From assembly GCA_963745775.1 (NCBI GenBank), contig CAVUYY010000009.1, positions 1 to 64,000 on the forward strand: a DNA stretch of 64,000 nucleotides, written 5' to 3'. The position numbers were made by a program, and so were the translations under genes. This document shows, piece by piece, positions 8,370-16,394 of this stretch (its first letter is position 1; every line of letters starts with the position of its first letter). The notes under the pieces were generated by a model. The model saw only the letters and a program-made list of their open reading frames with translations. It made no database searches and had not been told where the DNA came from. Source of the stretch: Gaiellasilicea sp963745775. GTDB taxonomy: Bacteria; Actinomycetota; Thermoleophilia; Gaiellales; Gaiellaceae.

Positions 8370-9078
8370 CTGGCGGGACCCGCATTTTTGGGGATGGTGG
8401 TGGCGACATCGAGTCTCAGTCGGGGCAAAGATCGTCGGAGCCGCTGTGGCAATTAGTCTGCTTGGCTTTGGCGGCTACGCGACCGCCGGTGGTCTGGATA
8501 GCGCAGTAACGGCCTCCTCGAGCGAACCGCTTTTCGCGCAAGTGACGACCGTCGAGCGGCTTGTGACTCTTCGGGAAACCGGGCGAGTGGTGACCAAGCC
8601 GATCCGAATCGTCCGGACTATTGCTGGGCGGGGGAGCACCTCCTATGAGACGCAGGTGCGCCTGAACACGGTGACGATGCCGGGAAGGACCGCGGTCGTG
8701 ATTCGGCGGGATGTCCGGACAGTGCCTGTGGTTCAACAGGTGGTGGTAACACGAGACGGCCGCATCCAAACGGTTGTCCGGACCCGGCCGGGGGTAACGC
8801 AAGTCCGGATTTCGCGTGTCACCGACCGACAGACCGTGACCAACGAGCGAGTTGTGACAAATGAGCGGGTCGTGACTCAGCCGGTGACCACGACGCGGGT
8901 CGTGACGAACGAGCGGGTTGTCACTCAGCCGGTGACGACCACGCGCGTCGTCACAGAGACGTTCCCGGTGACCCTGCGATCAACGGACACGATCGTCAGG
9001 ACAGAGACGGAGACCGTGCCGGTGACCGTCGTGGAGACGCTACCGGTGACAGTGACAGTCACAGTTCGGAAACCCTAA
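8356..9078 (+). CDS. Membrane-anchored Val/Thr repeat protein
   Basis: 240 residues from GTG (preceding GGGGAGAGG). The short cytoplasmic N-terminus is Trp-rich (FWGWWWRHR), a single membrane helix lies at about 27-46, and a long extracytoplasmic tail of about 190 residues is dominated by Val, Thr and Arg. The tail contains tandem units of TNERVVTQPVTTTRVV (about residues 160-200) and ends in VTV dipeptides. This looks like an extended beta-rich or stalk-like surface protein. It lies inside the putative tRNA-Glu island. Function unknown. Confidence 0.65.
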   Translation: MLRDNWRDPHFWGWWWRHRVSVGAKIVGAAVAISLLGFGGYATAGGLDSAVTASSSEPLFAQVTTVERLVTLRETGRVVTKPIRIVRTIAGRGSTSYETQVRLNTVTMPGRTAVVIRRDVRTVPVVQQVVVTRDGRIQTVVRTRPGVTQVRISRVTDRQTVTNERVVTNERVVTQPVTTTRVVTNERVVTQPVTTTRVVTETFPVTLRSTDTIVRTETETVPVTVVETLPVTVTVTVRKP

Positions 9079-9503
9079 GTAGCCGCCAGCGTGAGTCGGG
9101 CATTGCTTGGCCCTCCTCTGGCGGTCCCCGGCCCGAAGAAGAAAATCCGAGGACGGCGGTCGTGATCCCCGAACGCGCGGCTAGCCTCGAGCGACAGCAA
9201 CCAGGAGACGAGCCGCCGCCTCACCACCGCCCCGCCTGAGCAGCGCAAGAGCGCAAACTGCGGCCTGTAGCTCAGAGAGCGACGGCTTTCCTTCGACGTA
9301 ACCGCGACCGGGACGCTGACAGCTAAGGGCACCGTGACCGTCAACGGGATTTCGACACCTCAGAAGCGTCCGCGTGGCTGACCGCAATCTCACCGGCGAC
9401 GTCAAGGCGGCCGGGCTCGACCCCCCTCAGCTTCATCCTTGCCGCCCTAGCCGCCCTCGCACCCGGCGCAAATGCTCGATCCGCCAAGGCGCGGTGTGCT
9501 GAT
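9079..9503. other. Gap with a possible secreted-protein remnant
   Basis: No convincing intact gene. On the plus strand about 9290-9380 reads as a beta-rich tail (DVTATGTLTAKGTVTVNGIS) in frame before a stop, without a start codon. This could be a fragment of a decayed exported protein. The rest shows nothing I can support. Confidence 0.3.
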
Positions 9504-10004
9504 CTATTCGCTCTGCTGACCGTCCTCAGCCTTACCGGCGGCGTCTCGTGCGTCGGCGGCCGAATCCCGCACTTCCGCGGCCGCTTCACGCGCGTCGGCG
9601 CTGCGGTCACGCGCCTCGGCGTCCGCTTGCCGAACGTCGGCGGTCAGTTCACGTGAATTGGCAAGAACGCTGCGCTCGTCGGCGCGCAGGTCACGCGCGT
9701 CGGCATCTGCCTGACGAGCGTCGGCGGTCAGTTCTCGCGAATCGGCTTCGGCGCCACGCGCGTCGGCGCTGACGTCACGCGCGTCGGCATCTGCCTGACG
9801 AGCGTCGGCGGTCACTTCTCGCGAATCGGCTTCAGCCGTACGCGCATCCCCGACGATCTCGCGGATATCGGCATTTGCTTGCCGTACGCCCGCAATCGCC
9901 TCGCGCCGGTCGGCCTGAGCGTCTCGGACGTCGGCTCGGCGCTTCTGTGCGTCGTCATCCGCGCGAGTGTCCTCGGGGCGACTCTCTTCGTCCGCCGTAG
10001 GCAT
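9504..10004 (-). CDS. Heptad-repeat coiled-coil protein
   Basis: 166 residues with almost perfect 7-residue periodicity, built from ADARQAD, ADSRELT and ADARDVS-type heptads from about residue 35 to the end. At DNA level the unit is an 84-bp tandem repeat (28 residues, four heptads). It has no signal peptide or membrane segment. The composition (Ala, Asp, Arg, Glu) predicts one long solvent-exposed helix. Similar Ala/Asp/Arg heptad proteins occur in Actinomycetota without assigned function. It lies inside the putative island, divergent from a tiny Cys/His protein gene. Confidence 0.65.
   Translation of the reverse strand: MPTADEESRPEDTRADDDAQKRRADVRDAQADRREAIAGVRQANADIREIVGDARTAEADSREVTADARQADADARDVSADARGAEADSRELTADARQADADARDLRADERSVLANSRELTADVRQADAEARDRSADAREAAAEVRDSAADARDAAGKAEDGQQSE
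9691..9858. repeat. 84-bp tandem direct repeat within a coding region
   Basis: The block beginning TCACGCGCGTCGGCATCTGC occurs at 9691 and again at 9775, 84 bp apart, with near-identical sequence through the following GTCGGCGGTCA and CTCGCGAATCGGCTTC. It encodes four heptads of the coiled-coil protein. More diverged units continue on both sides. Confidence 0.7.
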
Positions 10005-10152
10005 GAGCGGATTATGCCGTTTTCGAGTCCATCACGCGAGAGCCGCTGGCGACCTTCGCCTTCGCTTGACGAAGGGCTCGATCCGCTCGACACACGCGAG
10101 AACCGAGTTCGTCTCGGCCTGCCTGTGGCGATGCATCGCGCACGGAGCAGGC

Positions 10153-10302
10153 GTGTCTGAGCCAGGGCCGACTTGGCTGCTCGCGTGCGGCCACGAGATC
10201 CCGCTCCTCGAGCACGAGCGGCCCGATGATCCGCCCCGCCTGCCGCGAATGTGCGCAGTGTGCGGGAAGTTGCGCAACGTGACGGTTGAAACAAGCGCCT
10301 GA
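10153..10302 (+). CDS. Tiny Cys/His protein, possible zinc ribbon
   Basis: 49 residues from GTG 10153, after a weak GGAG-containing leader. The sequence has CGHEIPLLEHERP followed by CAVCGKLRNVTVE: a C-x-H pair, another His, and a C-x2-C knuckle, which could bind one zinc. The last two thirds read like a real compact protein rather than a shadow. It lies inside the putative island. Existence as a gene is moderately supported; function unknown. Confidence 0.4.
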   Translation: MSEPGPTWLLACGHEIPLLEHERPDDPPRLPRMCAVCGKLRNVTVETSA

Positions 10303-10669
10303 GCCGTTGTAGGTTGGCGATCTCGGGGGCGCGCCCCAGCGACCGTGTCAAGCGAGGCCGTCTCCCCCGATGGCATTCGTCGCGGCGGATCGGATACGAG
10401 GAGAACCGCACTCCTCGGAGGGCGCGCCCCTGACTCTGCGTCACACCCGGGTCACACGGGCCGCGCATTCCTGGCATCCGTGACACGCCTGACCCGCTGC
10501 GGCCGGCTAGGCATTGCCGACCACCCGTCCGATCTGGATCTGAAGAGCAACGGTGATCGTTACGGTAGGTCGGCGAGGTGGTAACTGCGGCTGCCCGAAC
10601 CAATGCTCGCCCGAGCCGGGACGATCACCACCGGACGCAGCTGATCATGGTCACATCGCCGGTCCCTCT
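10303..10669. other. Non-coding gap with a dispersed repeat
   Basis: No credible coding sequence. The stretch holds one copy of a 42-bp element (10454-10495) also found beside tRNA-Glu at 14446-14487. Otherwise I see nothing. Confidence 0.5.
10454..10495. repeat. Dispersed 42-bp repeat, copy 1
   Basis: 35 of 42 positions are identical to 14446-14487 (both begin ACACGGGCCG and end CCTGACCC). Confidence 0.6.
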
Positions 10670-11467
10670 TCAGGGCCCGCTCGGCGCGCGGGCTGCTGGG
10701 GGTAGCTCCATGGAGGCGCGGAGGTTGACGAGCGGCGCGTCGGGGACGCGCACGAGCCCGCGCACCGGGCGGTCGAGGTCGAAGGTGATGAGCAGTAGCA
10801 TCGAGACGAACGCGGCCGCGAGGACAACGCTGAGCACTCCGCGGGCGAGGATCGCGAGGTAGAGAGCGAGCAGGCCGAGGGCGATGGAGGCGGCCACCAC
10901 CTCGAACACGAGCACAGCGCCGGGGACACGGTTGTTCAAAGCGGAGACCTGCACGGTCTGCATGTCGATCATCTCGTTCAGGGTCTCGACGTAGAGGCGT
11001 GGCGCGCTGTCGGTGGGGGAGTCGGCGAGCGCCTCGCCCGCGAGGCGCCAGAGCGAGCGCTGCAGGCGCTGCCCGTCCGCGATCGCGTCGCGCGCGTCCG
11101 CGCTGGCGGGGACCGACCCCGAGAGGCGGATGGTCGCATCGGTGTAGCGCTCGAGCTGCTCGAGTGAGCGCGTGCGCACCGGCTCTTGCAGGGTTTGTGC
11201 TCGCAGGTGGGTGGTGCCGATCGCGTTTGCCGCGTCCACGACGGCAGCGCGTCGAGCGTCGTAGCGGCCGACGGCGAGCGTGAGGCCGAACGCGAGGAGG
11301 AGCGCCACGAGCCCGAGCAGCGCGGCCTGGAGAACACCGACCGGCTCGCGCAGCGCGTCGGCGTGCGCCCGCAGCCGTCGCCCCGCGAGGACGCCCAGGA
11401 GCGTCGTCCCGAGCACGACCCCGAAGACGAGCAGTCCTAGCTCAAGGCTGCTCAGCCGGAAGAACAC
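10670..11467 (-). CDS. DUF4239-like four-helix membrane protein
   Basis: 265 residues. Two N-terminal membrane helices (about 8-28 and 45-67) are followed by the characteristic GRYDARRAAVVDAANAIGTT segment, a helical extracytoplasmic or cytoplasmic domain (about 80-180), and two C-terminal helices (about 185-235) ending in DLDRPVRGLVRV. This matches the DUF4239 (bestrophin-like) family, whose members are integral membrane proteins of unknown function, possibly channels. It sits alone on the minus strand inside the putative island. Confidence 0.75.
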   Translation of the reverse strand: MFFRLSSLELGLLVFGVVLGTTLLGVLAGRRLRAHADALREPVGVLQAALLGLVALLLAFGLTLAVGRYDARRAAVVDAANAIGTTHLRAQTLQEPVRTRSLEQLERYTDATIRLSGSVPASADARDAIADGQRLQRSLWRLAGEALADSPTDSAPRLYVETLNEMIDMQTVQVSALNNRVPGAVLVFEVVAASIALGLLALYLAILARGVLSVVLAAAFVSMLLLITFDLDRPVRGLVRVPDAPLVNLRASMELPPAARAPSGP

Positions 11468-11897
11468 GACAGCTCGCTCCAGTGACGGGTTCCACGTGCC
11501 CGTCGATCATGCGTCACGAGGCAGACGGAGACTCCCTGCCTGATGGAGGTGGGCGCGGCGGTGATGCTCGAGGGAACCGCGTTCATCGCAATTGGACCGC
11601 GGTGATCACGTCGAGATTCGTCGCGCGGGCGGCACGCGAGTCCGAGGTCGCGCGAATGAAGGACGAATTGACCGACCGAGAGCTCATTGAGAAGCGCTTC
11701 GACGAAGCTCGAGCGGAAGCTCGACTTCCTCGCGTCCACGCGGGGATGACTGCGTAAGGCTCCCAAGCTCGAGTCCGCCGGCGAAGTCGTTTGCCGCGGC
11801 CATGCCGTTCCCGTCCTGGTCGTGACGCGCGAACAAGGTTTGCTCTCGTTTGAAAGACGGGCGATCGGGCTTCAAAGCTCAGGATAGGGTGGGCGCC
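11468..11897. other. Gap with no clear gene
   Basis: A plus-strand frame ending at 11757 contains MKDELTDRELIEKRFDEARA (from ATG 11656) and could encode a 33-residue helical peptide, but I find no good ribosome-binding site. Nothing else is supportable. Confidence 0.35.
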
Positions 11898-12635
11898 GTG
11901 CTCGAAGCGTTCAGTCTTGCGTGGCTCGCTGGGATCATCGGAAGCGTTCTTACGGACTCGTTGAAGGAGAGGCTGAAGCCAGCCGAGTCAGACGAGAGTG
12001 CGCGCAACCGAGCTTTCGCGCTCTTCGAGCGCCTGCGGGACATCAAGTCGGCGACTGACCGTTTCGTTGGCGCCCTGGAGGAGTACGCGGCGCTTGTCGA
12101 GTCCGGCGTGTCGGACGCCGTCCAGCAGCTCGGCACGTTTCCGGCGTCAGAGAGGTGGGGTCGCGCCTGGCAGTCATCACTCAGCGAGGAGGGTGCCGCG
12201 GCCGAGCGCGAACGCATCGAGATTCTGCGTCGCCTGGTGTCAGAGCGCGTCGAGATGCTGCGCCGCCTGGTGACCGGACCCGACGGACCGGCCGCGGCCG
12301 ACGTGGCAGTCGTGCAAATGCAGGTCGCGCTATGGATGGCGGCGTCACTCCTTCGTCGCGCGCTCGAGGCACTCGAGCCGGCGCTGCGCGAGATCGACCC
12401 GCAGTTGGCCATCCATCAGCCCGACGTGTCCGAAGCGATCAACCATTACGTGGTCTCGCGCGGATACGTGCTCAGGCAACTCGAGGATCTCGCCTGGCAT
12501 ACGACCGCCGAAGGCTCAGGCGAGCTCCGCAAGATCGTCGTCCAGTCGCAGGAGAATCAGCAGGTGATCGACGGCGCGATTCAGGAGTTCCGCACTTTCC
12601 TCGCCGCCGAATTCTCGTTCAAGGAAAGCTTTTAG
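11898..12635 (+). CDS. Hypothetical helical protein with N-terminal hydrophobic segment
   Basis: 245 residues from GTG 11898 (an ATG at 11850 would add 16 uncredible residues). An N-terminal hydrophobic stretch (AWLAGIIGSVLTDSL) may be a membrane anchor. The rest is soluble and helical, with a heptad-like section (ERIEILRRLVSERVEMLRRL, about 112-132). There are no cysteines and no recognisable catalytic motif. Base usage resembles the surrounding genome less strictly than the core genes do, consistent with the variable region. Function unknown. Confidence 0.55.
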   Translation: MLEAFSLAWLAGIIGSVLTDSLKERLKPAESDESARNRAFALFERLRDIKSATDRFVGALEEYAALVESGVSDAVQQLGTFPASERWGRAWQSSLSEEGAAAERERIEILRRLVSERVEMLRRLVTGPDGPAAADVAVVQMQVALWMAASLLRRALEALEPALREIDPQLAIHQPDVSEAINHYVVSRGYVLRQLEDLAWHTTAEGSGELRKIVVQSQENQQVIDGAIQEFRTFLAAEFSFKESF

Positions 12636-12798
12636 CCTTTACTGTTAGAAGACAGCGTATCTTCGTCTGGATGCACGAGGTCACTCCCGCGCCGGGCTGA
12701 AACGAGGGGGCACCGAGGGGGCACCACCCGAGTTCGTGCGCCCGTGGTGACACAGCTGATCCGCTTGTCTAAGCGAAAGCGGCGTATCTAGAAGATGT

Positions 12799-12827
12799 GG
12801 AAAGGCCCATACGGGGTCTGAACCTGC
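12799..12827. repeat. Internal decayed copy of the tRNA-Glu 3' end
   Basis: AAGGCCCATACGGG and the following TGAACC block match the tRNA-Glu 3' end at 14527-14550 with small indels. Confidence 0.5.
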
Positions 12828-12850
12828 CTGCTAATCGCGGGTTTCCTAGC

Positions 12851-12876
12851 TGCGAGTGAGCACGGGGTGAACACCG
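12851..12876. repeat. 26-bp element shared with the tRNA-Glu flank
   Basis: TGCGAGTGAGCAC then GTGAACACC; nearly the same 26 bp stand at 14426-14451, directly before dispersed-repeat copy 2. Confidence 0.5.
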
Positions 12877-12977
12877 TCGGTACACGCGACTACCTCGTAG
12901 TCGTGCGCCTTCCGGATCAGCCGATTACACAAAGCCACGGCTACGCTCCTGATTGGTAGCGAGTCCAGGCCTCATTA

Positions 12978-13059
12978 GGCGGCGTAGCTCAGAGTCCGTA
13001 GAAGGGCGAGGTGCAGAGCACCCCTCGGGGAGACGCGGGTTCAACTCCCGCCGCGCGAC
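12978..13059 (+). other. tRNA-like sequence, probably a pseudo-tRNA
   Basis: GGCGGCGTAGCTCAG resembles a tRNA 5' end and D arm. GCGGG-TTCAACT-CCCGC (13035-13051) is a perfect T arm. The two acceptor strands do not pair and no regular anticodon arm can be drawn, so it should not work as a tRNA. It may be a decayed tRNA or an attachment-site half. Confidence 0.35.
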
Positions 13060-13217
13060 ACGAACGGGAAGGACTCGCTGCCCAACACGCCGGCACGTCA
13101 GCGGCCGCCCGCAGGAGACGGGTCGCCGCCGCCCCGTCCCGTCTGAGTAATCGAGCTCTGACGGCGACGTGGGCCGCAAGCGGCGTTGTGCCCGCTCGCG
13201 GCCCCGCGTGCTTTTGA

Positions 13218-14273
13218 TCAATGATTGCGGCGGCTCCAGAGGAAAGCGTGTGTGTCGCCTGTGGAGGTCTGGCTGTGCCCGGTGATCTCGCCGTGGTCGT
13301 TGATGTCCACGGGTTGTGCTGAGATGCCTCCGAGCGTGCCTAGCTCGGTGATCCTGCCGTCTTCCCAGAGAAATGGTTTGAGTGGGGCCACTGGGCCCCA
13401 AACTGGGCCCTCCGTCATCCACCCGACGATTTGGTCGTGGTTGTTGATGTCCACTGCGGAGCTGGTACCGCCTGCGGGAGTCCCTAGATCGGTGGTGTGC
13501 CCGTCCTTCCAGAGGAAGGGGCGAGGCAGTTGGGTAGCGCTGATGGTGATGCCGACAACGTGCCCGGCGTTGTTAAGGGCAGTCGCCATCGTCGTAACGG
13601 TGCCTGGCCCTGCTCCCGCGGGACCCACGATTTCCGTCATTCGGCCCGCCTCCCAGAGGAAGGCACGGATTGTGTCGCTGTTGTAGTAGCCGACGATCTG
13701 GCCTCGGTCGTTAATGTCGTCCGCCCAGGAGGAGAACCCTCCGAACGTCCCGAGGTCGGTCATGACCCCGTCCTCCCAGAGAAACGCGTGAGCTGCTCCA
13801 CCGACACCGCCGGGCAGACCAGGGGTCGGCGGGTCCGGGACGTAACTGACCCCGACGATTTGACCGCGATTGTTGATCGCCTGCGGAATCGTGATGCGGC
13901 CGCCGAGGTGACCAAGGTCGGTCGCAACACCGTCCTCCCAGAGATAGCCGTGAATCTCGCCTAGGTAATTCCTAGTGGCGTTCCCGACGATCTGACCGTG
14001 ACGATTCATGTCGACGGGGCGGGTTCCGAACTCCCCGGGCAAGTGCAGCTCCCTCATCGCCCCGTCCTCCCAGATGAACGGCACGATCATCCCGGAGGCA
14101 GTCATGCTTTGCCCGAGGATCTGCCCCCGCTCATTGATCACCGTAGGCTGGCTGGAGCTTCCGCCGAGCGTGCCGAGGTCGATCATCGCCCCGACCCTGG
14201 CAGCAGACAAAGGAGCAGTAACGGCCAGCACCACGAGCAAGCCGGCTCCCAACATCAAAGGCAGACGTTTCAT
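13218..14273 (-). CDS. Secreted HAF-repeat protein
   Basis: 351 residues from ATG 14273 behind GGAAGG. A signal peptide (about 1-24) precedes at least seven units of roughly 45 residues with the pattern HAFLWEDGxMTDLGTxGG and DINDRGQIVG, typical of the HAF (TIGR02913) repeat. Such arrays are predicted extracellular beta-propeller-like folds; the ligand is unknown. No anchor is visible. It lies inside the putative island, next to the tRNA. Confidence 0.85.
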   Translation of the reverse strand: MKRLPLMLGAGLLVVLAVTAPLSAARVGAMIDLGTLGGSSSQPTVINERGQILGQSMTASGMIVPFIWEDGAMRELHLPGEFGTRPVDMNRHGQIVGNATRNYLGEIHGYLWEDGVATDLGHLGGRITIPQAINNRGQIVGVSYVPDPPTPGLPGGVGGAAHAFLWEDGVMTDLGTFGGFSSWADDINDRGQIVGYYNSDTIRAFLWEAGRMTEIVGPAGAGPGTVTTMATALNNAGHVVGITISATQLPRPFLWKDGHTTDLGTPAGGTSSAVDINNHDQIVGWMTEGPVWGPVAPLKPFLWEDGRITELGTLGGISAQPVDINDHGEITGHSQTSTGDTHAFLWSRRNH

Positions 14274-14445
14274 GACGTCATCGCCTTCCTTTCCGTGCGT
14301 CGCGTAGCCATTCACTAAAGCGCGGCCGCACCATCTGCACAACCACGCTTCGTCCAGCTGACCAAGCGTTGCGCTACTCACTCACGGGGCAGTCATGCCC
14401 CGCTCATCTCGAACATGGCCCGATTTGCGAGTGAGCACCGAGTGA

Positions 14446-14487
14446 ACACGGGCCGAGCATTTCCGGCACTCCTGACACACCTGACCC
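14446..14487. repeat. Dispersed 42-bp repeat, copy 2
   Basis: Matches 10454-10495 at 35 of 42 positions. It lies 41 bp from the tRNA-Glu 3' end. Confidence 0.6.
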
Positions 14488-14528
14488 AGGCAACCATGCG
14501 GGATCGGCGTAACCAGGCTAGTAAGGAA

Positions 14529-14600
14529 GGCCCATACGGGATTCGAACCCGTGCCGCCGCCGTGAGAGGGCGGTGTCCTAGGCCACTAGACGAATGGGCC
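14529..14600 (-). tRNA. tRNA-Glu (anticodon CTC)
   Basis: 72 nt. The acceptor stem GGCCCAT/ATGGGCC, T arm ACGGG-TTCGAAT-CCCGT and anticodon stem CCGCC/GGCGG around the loop with CTC all pair. CCA is not encoded. Its 3' end is the likely integration target for the region 8.1-14.5 kb. Confidence 0.95.
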
Positions 14601-14750
14601 GTGGCGGGCGCAGTGTAGCGAACCGCTTCCTGAACCCTGTTCCACCTCCGAAGCAGGGCTTTACCAAGGCTTTGCCTTCGCCTGGGCCGCTCTTGGGCAG
14701 GCGCCGGGCACCCTCACTTCGTCCGCGTAAACGAACGAGGGAGCAAGGCG

Positions 14751-15227
14751 ATGACGAAGATCCTGATCGGCATGCTCAGCCTCGCGCTCGTCGGGGTCGG
14801 CGGTCTCGTCGCCGCCGTCGACGGGTTCGGGGACGACCAGTCGGTGCGGTCCGTCTCCATCCCCGCCGGCACGACGACCGCCGGGACGACGACGAGCGCC
14901 GGGGCGACGACGAGCGCCGAGGACGTGTCCGGGCCGTGCGACGAGCCCGAGCACGCGACCGACCCACGCTGCACGGGCGAAGGAACCGCGGCGGGCGGCA
15001 ACGACGACGATCGGGAGCCGGCCGTGGAGCCGTCCGTCACGACGACCGGGACGACCACGGGTGCCGAGGACGTCTCGGGCCCGTGCGACGAGCCCGAGCA
15101 TGCGACCGATCCGCGCTGCACCGGCGACGGAGCCACCACGGACGGCGGCGAGGATCGCTCCGGTTCCAGCCACGACGACAACGACAACGACGAGGACCGC
15201 TCCGGCTCCAACAGCGGCAAGTCCTGA
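14751..15227 (+). CDS. Secreted Thr-rich protein with duplicated Cys motif
   Basis: 158 residues. A signal peptide (about 1-22) precedes a low-complexity chain of Thr, Gly and Asp containing two copies of AEDVSGPCDEPEHATDPRC separated by about 40 residues. Each copy has two Cys and one His, possibly a disulfide or a metal loop. The C-terminus is acidic and Ser/Asp-rich. It lies 26 nt upstream of the cupredoxin gene, so the two are likely co-transcribed. Function unknown. Confidence 0.65.
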   Translation: MTKILIGMLSLALVGVGGLVAAVDGFGDDQSVRSVSIPAGTTTAGTTTSAGATTSAEDVSGPCDEPEHATDPRCTGEGTAAGGNDDDREPAVEPSVTTTGTTTGAEDVSGPCDEPEHATDPRCTGDGATTDGGEDRSGSSHDDNDNDEDRSGSNSGKS

Positions 15228-15253
15228 CCAAACCACCACAAGGGGGAACAACG

Positions 15254-15619
15254 ATGAAGCGACTCATCCTGCCCGCACTTGTCGGCCTCGCGGCCGTCGC
15301 AACCCTCGTCCCGGCGGCCTTCTCGGCTCCGGACGCCCAGACGGCCCAGACGATCAGCGTGATCGAGACGAGCTACCGGATCAGGCTGTCGGCAGTCCCG
15401 AAGGCCGGCCCGGCGCGGTTCGTGATCCGGAACGCCTCGGACGACGGGCACGACTTCTGGGTTCGCGGCGGCGGCAAGACCTACAAGAGCCGCGTCCTGG
15501 CAGAAGGCGGCACGGCAGCGCTGACCGCAAGCCTGCGCAAGGGTGTCCGCTACGTCTACTGGTGCGGCGTCGGCTCGCACCGCTCGAAGGGGATGAGCGG
15601 CAGCTTCGTTGCCCGCTGA
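15254..15619 (+). CDS. Secreted cupredoxin-like protein
   Basis: 121 residues from an ATG behind AGGGGGAA. A signal peptide (about 1-25, cleavage near AFSA) is followed by one plastocyanin-like domain. The type-1 copper ligands can be placed: His in DDGHDFW, then Cys, His and Met in YWCGVGSHRSKGM (C-x4-H-x4-M). It should be an exported blue copper protein or copper carrier. The spacing fits the class exactly. It is likely co-transcribed with the upstream Thr-rich protein. Confidence 0.85.
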   Translation: MKRLILPALVGLAAVATLVPAAFSAPDAQTAQTISVIETSYRIRLSAVPKAGPARFVIRNASDDGHDFWVRGGGKTYKSRVLAEGGTAALTASLRKGVRYVYWCGVGSHRSKGMSGSFVAR

Positions 15620-15642
15620 CCTCGAGCTCGACGTTCCGGCTC

Positions 15643-15676
15643 GGCGAGGCGTTCCCGTGTTCGGGGACGCCTCGCC
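15643..15676 (+). terminator. Hairpin downstream of the cupredoxin gene
   Basis: A 14-bp stem with one mismatch (15643-15656 with 15663-15676) and a 6-nt loop lie between the cupredoxin gene and the response regulator. No T-tract. Confidence 0.55.
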
Positions 15677-15692
15677 TGGCTATAAGGGCGAC

Positions 15693-16394
15693 ATGACGGG
15701 GAAGCGGACGATCCTGCTCGTCGAGGACGAGGAGTCGATCACGACACCGCTCGCCGAAGCGCTCGAGCGGGAGGGATTCGCGACCGCGATCGCGCGCACG
15801 GCGGCCGAGGCGATCGCGCTCGGGAAGCGCGCCAACCCGGATCTCGTCCTGCTCGATCTGATGCTCCCGGACGGCTCGGGCTTCGACGTCTGCCGCGAGC
15901 TGCGGTCGGGGTCGACGGTTCCGATCATCATCCTCTCGGCGCGAGGCGAGGAGACGGATCGGGTCGTGGGGCTGGAGCTCGGCGCCGACGACTACGTCGT
16001 CAAGCCGTTCAGCGCTCGCGAGGTGATCGCTCGGATTCGAGCGGTGCTTCGCCGAGCACACGCCCCTGCTTCGGCCGGCGTCGGCGCGATCGAGATCGGC
16101 GCTGTTCGCCTCGATCCGGCCCGCCGAGCCGTCACGCTCGACGGCGAGCCGCTCGAGCTGAGCCGGAAGGAGTTCGACCTGCTCGCGCTTCTGATGCGCG
16201 AGGCCGGCTCGGTCGTGCAGCGGGAGCGGCTGATCGACGAGGTGTGGGACGTGAACTGGTTCGGCTCGACGAAGACGCTCGACGTGCACGTGAGCGCCGT
16301 GCGCAAGAAGCTCGGCGACGACTCTGCCGGGCCCCGCTATCTCCACACCGTGCGCGGCGTCGGCTTTCGCTTCGCCGGCGTCGACGAGATCTGA
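15693..16394 (+). CDS. OmpR/PhoB-family response regulator
   Basis: 233 residues from ATG 15693. The receiver domain (about 1-120) has the acidic pocket (VEDEES), phospho-acceptor Asp in LVLLDLMLPDGSGF, Thr/Ser position ILSARG and Lys in VVKPF. A winged-helix DNA-binding domain follows (about 135-230; LSRKEFDLLALLM, VHVSAVRKKLG, VRGVGFRF). The TGATG overlap with the histidine kinase gene shows that they form one two-component system. The target is unknown; the adjacent cupredoxin suggests a possible metal or redox link, as inference only. Confidence 0.95.
   Translation: MTGKRTILLVEDEESITTPLAEALEREGFATAIARTAAEAIALGKRANPDLVLLDLMLPDGSGFDVCRELRSGSTVPIIILSARGEETDRVVGLELGADDYVVKPFSAREVIARIRAVLRRAHAPASAGVGAIEIGAVRLDPARRAVTLDGEPLELSRKEFDLLALLMREAGSVVQRERLIDEVWDVNWFGSTKTLDVHVSAVRKKLGDDSAGPRYLHTVRGVGFRFAGVDEI

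Larger units (their letters stand above)
12636..13217. other. 580-bp non-coding stretch with tRNA-like remnants
   Basis: No open frame here looks real. It contains a second tRNA-Glu 3'-end-like segment (12799-12827), a 26-bp element shared with the tRNA-Glu flank (12851-12876) and a degraded tRNA-like sequence (12978-13059). No integrase is left. Confidence 0.6.

Noticed and set aside
9600..9860. Possible CRISPR-like array
   Set aside because: The 84-bp units have no constant repeat with variable spacers; they encode protein heptads.
12978..13059. Functional tRNA gene
   Set aside because: Acceptor strands do not pair and no anticodon arm fits, despite a good T arm.
12925..13422. Minus-strand frame with RELNPRLPEG
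   Set aside because: It is an artefact of translating the tRNA-like sequence and flanking DNA.
8118..14600. Prophage or active integrative element
   Set aside because: No integrase, recombinase, capsid, replication or transfer gene is found; only decayed ends remain.
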